64,000 nt of DNA, from assembly GCA_038503065.1 (NCBI GenBank), contig JBCAMK010000010.1:1798001-1862000 (forward strand), in the 5' to 3' direction. Position 1 is the first letter of the stretch, and each line of letters starts with the position of its first letter. The notes beneath the pieces were generated by a model. That model did not search any database and had not been told where the DNA came from. It saw nothing but the letters and a program-made list of their open reading frames with translations. Shown piece by piece: positions 58,047 through 64,000 of the stretch. Origin of the DNA: Paragyromitra xinjiangensis. Taxonomy: Eukaryota; Ascomycota; Pezizomycetes; Pezizales; Discinaceae. The position numbers and the translations under genes were made by a program.

Positions 58047-58970
58047 TGTATGGGAAAGGTAGAAGCGGCACTGTCAAGTTTTACAATTTAGAAAAAAAGT
58101 ATTCAAGGAATTGAGGACAAACTCTGAGATGTGTGTATCAATATTAGAGTGAGTTGAAAATGCAAACTGGCGAGTTCCCTCTTGATTTATGGAAACTTGA
58201 AGGATCTACCACGGCGAGCTGTCCTGCAATACAGAGGGTCCGTGTGCACCGCGGACATCAGGTGCCTCAGAAGCAGGAAGATTCCTAAGGCGGGATCAGT
58301 GGGGGGAGGTTGGTGGATAGAACCACTTTACGCGTGAGTCAAATCTCTGTATCTACGCGTTTCAATTGCAATTGAGGGGCTGGGTTAATCATTGGCTTTT
58401 TTCCTCAGCCCACATGTACATATGGTGATATACCGTATTTGGCTATATTCTGGCCAGTGCATGATGGCCCCGGTTAGCCCGGAACTGGGGTGGGAACGGA
58501 ATGTCTACTAATAAGGTAAATTTATAGCAGTTCCTTGGTTGCGGGATGCGGCAGGTCAATAAAACAGAAGTACGAAGCAATGATGTCAGTGCCTCATAAG
58601 AACTAGTACGCAAGTAACAAAAAGAAATTCATTTTTTGATTAAAAGAGCACCAAGCACAGCTTATGTAGTATTTCGGTAGGAGAACATTCAAGGTTGATC
58701 TATGTTACACTCATGCGATAGTTAGAAGTGGGTCAACAACAAACATGAACCCCTCACTTTGTACCAGGTTTTCTTGGGCCGCTCACCTGAGGAAAGAAGA
58801 GACAAGAAGAGCAGAAGTGGGGCCCCGGCGGTCAATGCGGGCTAAGTCAAATATCATTTGAGGGAGATGCTCACCAAATTGTGAAGGGGGTTCCTCATAC
58901 TCCCAGCATCAAATACCTTTCTTAAGTCAAAAGACCCCTTCAACTCTTCAATCACATACTTAAACGCAAA
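58047..58970. promoter_or_regulatory. Divergent spacer between cluster genes C and D
   Basis: About 920 nt, AT-rich with no gene seen; it should hold both promoters. Some short GC-rich patches near 58180-58300 and 58440-58510. Confidence 0.4.
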
Positions 58971-59521
58971 ATGAAGTGGACGGCAGACAACGACCAACTG
59001 GTAGGCTCTTCTTAGTTTTCGGGTTCCTGCTGTATACATTCTGACTTCATACAGCTTTTCATAAAGCTCATCGAAACCCACGATGTCTCTATTAAAGCTG
59101 AGAAAATACGGTAAGATATTGACCTGCTTCTTGTTTACTTTACTGTATAAGATCCGCGACTGACAGATTCCTAATAGAGAGGCCTGGCGTATGTCTTCAT
59201 CTTGGTCGCTCTACTGGATTTTATATTGATCGTAATTTAGCCAAAGATCGTGATATTCCCACAGCTCGTGCAATCAGCGAGCGTATCGTGAGGATCAGAA
59301 ACAACCACAAAGCTTCCGCTGGTGGTTCTGCTACGCCTTCAACCCCTAGGAAGCGAAAGGGTCCCGGGCTTGGTACTGGCACGCCCAAGACGCCCAAAAC
59401 CCAAAAAGCAGAGAACGGTGACGGTGCAGGGAGCCCTACCAAGCGTGTTAAGAAATCAGCGACAAAGGTTAGAGTACGGGAAGAGTCGGAGAATAATTCT
59501 GATAGTGATATATATGTCTAA
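58971..59521 (+). CDS. SANT/Myb-like small nuclear protein, cluster gene D, about 146 aa
   Basis: Exon 1 is 58971-59000 (MKWTADNDQL) and exon 2 is 59055-59110 (LFIKLIETHDVSIKAEKI). The last exon ends at 59521. If it begins at 59167 the frame stays open and gives 146 aa, but that inserts about 28 residues before ARAISERIVRIRNN; an additional small intron in 59180-59250 is likely by comparison with B and G. The tail is rich in TPxKRK-like motifs (STPRKRKGPG, GTPKTPKTQK, PTKRVKK) and ends in acidic SENNSDSDIYV. Close in tail style to gene C. Nuclear role inferred. Confidence 0.75.
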
Positions 59522-61150
59522 AGTTTTTCGTAGCTCTGGTGGGTTTCGAGAGAAGTGGATCCAACTTATCTAAGAGCCCTTGCAAATTGTACACAAAATT
59601 TCTTACTTCGTTCTTCAATCTATAACTGCAAGTGTGAATTTATAATATTGATATGTGAGAATAATATTAAGTTCCCAAAGTTCTACCGTTCGTGACTTTA
59701 GGGTGTCCAAATTCGTGCGCATGCATATGCGAAAGAGAAAAAAAGGCCATATATTGGCCATAGCCAACCCACTCGCATCTAGCAATGTTGTATATCACAG
59801 AGCCAAACTAAATAATGTTTTCATTTGCGGTACCGCCATTAATCTACTCCTTCCTTTCGCTTGAATACTAGAGTTATCGTTTAGTCAAAAGGGTCCTTGC
59901 GCCTCGGAATACTTCGATTCCTCTGAATGAAATGGTTTGGCTACCAGCGTTTGGGCCACTGCAAGCAACCGAAAGCAGGATGTCAGGTCGAACCACAAAT
60001 TTGTTTTCCGTTTGCTCGACGGTGGAATGCGCCGGGACTTGGTTGGGGCATCAGTATCAAACATCGCTATTGACATCGATGGATTTTTAAAGAACCTATT
60101 GAATTACCCAGATTATATATAGTCAACGTGACTACCTTATGATCCGATTATGCATAGCGAGAAGCATTTTCATGCTCCGGAAGAACCCATCTTTCTGTCA
60201 GTATGGCCCACCACATCTGGGAATATTATGAATTGTCCTAATAGCCAATAGATCCAAGTTTATCTGAACTCTCCAGCCATCGGAAACATTCGCCGCGGAA
60301 AGGAAGATGGAGATAGGAAAACTCTTGAATCCGAAATCGGATGCTGAATCTAGCCAGGGTAGGTTTTAGATGATTCCGTTTCGGTAAAAAATCAAAAATT
60401 GCTAACCATCATGATGGTTAGCAACAGAGGACAAAGGTACAAGACCAGAACCTGAAAAGACTCCCGAAGCATCGAAGAAAGCCGCAACGGAAGTCGGCAA
60501 AAAGGATTGGGAAGATAAAATGAAAAGTAAGGGGATGCCAATACAAGGACTGAATACTTTCAGAGTAAAAAAGCAAAGTTGAGTGAGCTTTCTTAGTGGG
60601 CTTATAATCGAAGCGCACGTGGGCAATGGCTATGATAAGTTACGTGGGGTACTATGTATTGTTTTTTTGAGGCGAATTGCATGCCCGATAAAAGTTTCTA
60701 TGCTTATCAAAAAAGAGTTACCTTATACTAATAAAGGGAAGAAGTTAGTCTTTAGTGGGCATTTTGCACTTGGGTTGCGCCAGTCTCGCTGTATTAAGAC
60801 TCAACCCATGCAAGGCACCAGGCAACAAAAATGGCAAACTTGCGCACGTACCTTATTATCGGTCCCAGCATTCACGGGTGCCTGTGCCCAAATCCGCGGG
60901 CATCAGCTTTGTGGCAAATCCCTGATGAGTAAACCGGGAATCATGACGTTCAAGTTCCTTCCAAGATCATCGTTGAGCATTCTTTGATGGTCATATGAGT
61001 GCTGCCTGTTCCTTTTTGAATGTTCTTGCCTTGTCAAACTGGTTAATTTCTCTCACAAAATAAATCTGCTTGTAACTACAACCCTCTTCCATTTAGAAAT
61101 TTCATCGGACCTTCATCTACATATCATCTTTCTCATATCATCTTTCTCAA
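59522..61150. other. Intergenic with one possible small gene
   Basis: AT-rich. A spliceable two-exon frame at 60307-60582 is listed separately. The frame at 60583-60987 starts with GTG and shows no domain. The last 100 nt before 61151 are CT-rich, a likely leader of gene F. Confidence 0.4.
60307..60582 (+). CDS. Possible small two-exon gene, 70 aa minimum
   Basis: The frame MEIGKLLNPKSDAESSQ (60307-60358) joins in phase across a good intron (GTAGGT donor, GCTAAC branch site, GTTAG acceptor, 60359-60421) to ATEDKGTRPEPEKTPEASKK, then AATEVGKKDWEDKMKSKG and VKKQS, stop at 60582. The hydrophilic Lys/Glu/Pro-rich composition resembles the tails of the neighbouring SANT-like proteins, but no helical module is visible upstream. 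It could be the 3' part of a decayed paralogue whose start lies before 60290. Confidence 0.35.
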
Positions 61151-61689
61151 ATGCCTACTTGGACGGACCAAGAGCGTTCCAGGCTCCTGCTAGCAATAAT
61201 CGAACTTCTCGTTCCCCCGAGAACTCAGAATAGATTACCCCCGTGGCCTGATGTCGCCGAAAGAATGGGAGCAGGCTTTACGTCGGAGGCTGTGAGGTAC
61301 TTGATCTATAAGCTCCAACTTACTGCATCTCAACTAATAATACCGCTTCTAGACAACAATATCAAAAGCTCCGGAAAGATGGGCTTCCAGATGCTGGGTC
61401 CCTCCCAAACACGCCTCAGCGAAATAGACTCATCCACCCTGCCGGGGCAAAAAAAACACCTGCCGGACGCGGTCGGGGTCGGGGCCGGGGAAAGAGACTC
61501 TTCGCGGAACGTCAGGAGTCTGAAGAAGACGATAAAGAAAGTGATGATAATAAGAAGATTAAAAAGGAAGATGGGCAATCGGGGTTTGGGCAACGAATGA
61601 TTGTGAAAACGGAAAGAGTTGATGATGAAGGAGTTGTTAGATTGGATGATGACGAGTTGAGTTCCCTCCAAGTGAAGTGGTCTCGATGA
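61151..61689 (+). CDS. SANT/Myb-like small nuclear protein, cluster gene F, 160 aa
   Basis: Exon 1 is 61151-61296 and exon 2 is 61353-61689 (56-nt intron, phase 2). The module reads MPTWTDQERSRLLLAIIELL, PPWPDVAERMGAGF, then TSEAVRQQYQKLRKDG, the most canonical member of the family seen here. The tail is Arg/Gly-rich (AGRGRGRGRGKRLFAER), then acidic with Lys (EDDKESDDNKKIKKEDGQ) and ends VKWSR; IVKTER and IKKED resemble SUMO-acceptor sites. RG repeats suggest nucleic-acid contact. Inferred nuclear protein. Confidence 0.87.
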
Positions 61690-63278
61690 ACGATGACTTA
61701 CCATGGGTTTCAAGCTTGTATGCGTGAGTTGCCGGCGAGGAAGCACTTTTCCGTTTAACTCGACCTATGAGTACGCGTGGACCAGGATTTTGTAACATTG
61801 TTTGCGGTTATAAGATATTATATTAGCAACGAGTAAATTCAACAGAAAACTTTCAATTCTCAAAGAATTCTCAAGCGCACGCTCTCAGCACGGCAGACTC
61901 CTGATAATTATAAAGCTCAGAAAACCTAATCTCCAGCGCGGGCCTGAGCTTCAGCGAAACACAAACAACTTTGACGTGAGCTCTCAGGTTTCAACGCAAT
62001 CATGATCCTTCTAGCGCTGCAGCGGTCTCCAGGACGATTCTCAACTTCCAGCACCGCAGTGTCCTCCGGGATAATTTCAACAACCTCTGGTGCCACAGCG
62101 CCCTGAATATGACATAAGCTTCAGTTTCAGTGCGTTCTTAGCAGCAATAGTACAACAGTAGCGACCGTGACAGCGACCGTGACGGCAATGGCAGAATAGC
62201 GACTCGGAGTCGTAGTGTAGAGCAGCTGTAATACTCGTGCTATGGCATTGAGCGCACTGGCAGTGCTTAAGTTCCTCGTTGGCTTCTCATTCGACTGACT
62301 CTCGAGTAGAGCCATGCCAGCGGTGACGAGAGTGTTGTTTTAGACCAAATGTAGTTTACCTAGTGACAGGTCTTCTATTGGTACATGGGATGACCCTCCG
62401 AATACAACTGGAAGCTGATGGTAGTGTGGTAATCGAATGGGATACCAACTTCCCCTCTGTAATCCCTTCATCAGTACCAGCCAATTAATATCGAATTTTA
62501 GTCAGTCTCGTGATGTAGTCACTAATGCTATCATCAATTCAATAACCAAAGGACGCAATGCCGTGAATTCATGACCAAGAGTCCACTGTACTGCTCGAGA
62601 GCTTGCAGCATCAAGGCTGGCTTAGAGTGTAGCTCAAATCCCTGCTGGGTCTGCAAGACCTCTGACGTAGGATTGAACTAAGTCTAAGCAGGAATAAACT
62701 ATTGCTGGTAGGGCAGGTGGTTCGGTGCTTGAACGTTTGCTGTAGAGTTGCTGGCTGCAGGTGGCTGCTCTAGGGCCAAAGAAATTTCTAGAGCATCATC
62801 TGAACGAAGGATGCTCCTTCCTGCAGATTCTACTTCACTCCTTGCCCCGCGGACAGGCATCAGAACGCCTGTCTACGGGTTAAAGGGGGTCGGGAGATGG
62901 TGAGTCGAGGAGGAGCAGGCAGAGAGGCCGAAAGGTTGGAAGCAGTAAGATTGAGAGGTAGCGAAATCCGGGGTAGCGAGTTCGGGAGGCAGCGAAGCTG
63001 GGGAAGCGAGCTCAGGGGTAATGCGGCTCAAATAAGGTTTATTCAGGGGGTGCGAGTGTGAATAGCAACAGCAGTAGATAAGGTGGATAGCTCATAACCT
63101 GTTAGAATATTGAGCATACTGGAAGAAAGGAAAGACTCTAATGCTAGAAATCGAATAGTAATCACAGCTAAGCTATCACCACTTCACAAAATACTTTCAA
63201 ATCCATGTAACGAGTGACAATCTATGAATGAAAGCGAAGACTAAACTTTGCACAAAGAGACAGAACGTAAACAAAGCA
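61690..63278. other. Intergenic, no gene seen
   Basis: About 1.6 kb between convergent genes F and G. It contains short GCGACCGTGACA repeats (62161-62183) and an AGCGA(A/G) repeat patch (62950-63015). No frame shows the family module. Confidence 0.4.
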
Positions 63279-64000
63279 TCAAATCAAAATATCCTCATGA
63301 GTTTTCTCCACACCAGCACTATTCATGACTACATGTGTGCCAGCATCATCATCACCTACGGTGGCCGTGACGTGGTCCAAGTCAACATTACCATGGTCAT
63401 AATCCGCATCAACTACTTGATTGATACTATCTCTTTTTGGCTCATATGATGCATACGCTTGCTGCGGGTCCTCGACATTTGTAGTAGGTGACCACTCGTT
63501 AGGCCAGTAATACCCCCCGATACTTGCAGGACTGCATGTAGTGCCCGTATAATTATTCTCATACGAGCCCTCCTCAACTTTAATCGCAGGTTCTTCGGTT
63601 TTGATCTTTTTTCTTGACGCGGTATCGTCATCATCGGTTATCTTTGCTTTCGGCCCTCGTTTCCTCGGTGTGCCTGAAGTTGGCGGGTTGCTGTAGAGCT
63701 CCCAGTCGAGTCGACGCACTTGCGCTTTCTCTTTAATCTTCGAGATGCGGTGGGATATCGCTTTTGGAGTGACAGCTATATTCGGTTGTTAGTAAAATAC
63801 GGATGTACGTCTTAGAAGGACGAAGTGAATTGGGATTGTACTTGGTCCCATTGCTTTTGCAAGTGCCCCGTAATCAAGTTTTACGACATGAAGTTTGAGG
63901 ACGTTGGCAAAAAGCTAAATTGTTGCGATGTTAGGTTAGTACGTCACTCGTACACCTTGTGATGGTATTGAAGGTAACGGCGTACCTTAGCATCAGCTTG
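63279..64000 (-). CDS. SANT/Myb-like small nuclear protein, cluster gene G, 5' end outside window
   Basis: Visible exons are 63986-64000 (QADAK), 63842-63914 and 63279-63775; the start codon lies beyond 64000. The module reads QADAKLFANVLKLHVVKLDY, GALAKAMGPTV, then TPKAISHRISKIKEKAQV. The first visible intron falls after ADAK, before LF, phase 0, the same codon as in genes B and D; the second precedes the TPKA helix in phase 1, as in B. The tail has GTPRKRGPKAK, IKTEEPAIKVEEG (two SUMO-like VKxE motifs), a Tyr/Trp-containing stretch and an acidic end. Inferred nuclear protein. Confidence 0.85.

Noticed and set aside
59937..60122. 61-aa + frame between cluster genes
   Set aside because: It begins with TTG and has no visible family module.
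60583..60987. 134-aa + frame
   Set aside because: It starts with GTG directly after the small-gene stop and shows no domain.

Overview
The window is nuclear DNA of a filamentous ascomycete (Pezizomycotina). The evidence is the intron style and the gene content. Nearly all introns are 47-90 nt with GTAWGT-like donors, CTAAC-type branch sites and YAG acceptors. The genes include a fungal two-halved phosphofructokinase with an N-terminal glyoxalase-like region, a HAM1-like protein, an FHA protein of the fungal kinase type and many F-box proteins. The F-box and small nuclear-protein expansions would suit an early-diverging class such as Pezizomycetes or Orbiliomycetes, but that placement is a guess. 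Gene models below were spliced by eye; junctions were kept when phase, splice signals and family conservation agreed.

Layout. 0-6 kb: the 5' part of RAD14/XPA (- strand, running off the left edge) lies divergent from a three-exon heat-shock factor gene. 5.7-24 kb is gene-poor. It holds a six-exon HAM1-like gene (11.4-14.3 kb), a lone Tc1/mariner helix-turn-helix ORF, an FHA protein lacking its expected kinase, two small secreted cysteine-pattern proteins, two MITE-like inverted-repeat elements and a decayed coding stretch. 24-29.3 kb carries UFD1 and 6-phosphofructokinase, both on the - strand. 29.3-33.9 kb shows no gene.

34-45.7 kb is dense: five F-box genes (one with ankyrin repeats, two with LRR-like bodies, one only 104 aa), RAD57, a conserved 147-aa hydrophilic protein and a phytanoyl-CoA-dioxygenase-family enzyme. 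46.7-53.3 kb has a secreted charged Cys-free protein, a ten-exon alpha-tubulin and a single-pass secretory-pathway membrane protein.

53.8-64 kb is the most unusual part. At least six diverged paralogues of a small SANT/Myb-like nuclear protein family lie on both strands, with a probable decayed seventh copy. Their N-terminal helical module is retained, three share an intron at the same codon, and their acidic/basic tails have diverged. This is the best candidate in the window for a locally amplified, undescribed system. RAD14, RAD57, UFD1, tubulin and PFK are ordinary housekeeping genes and do not form a pathway together.
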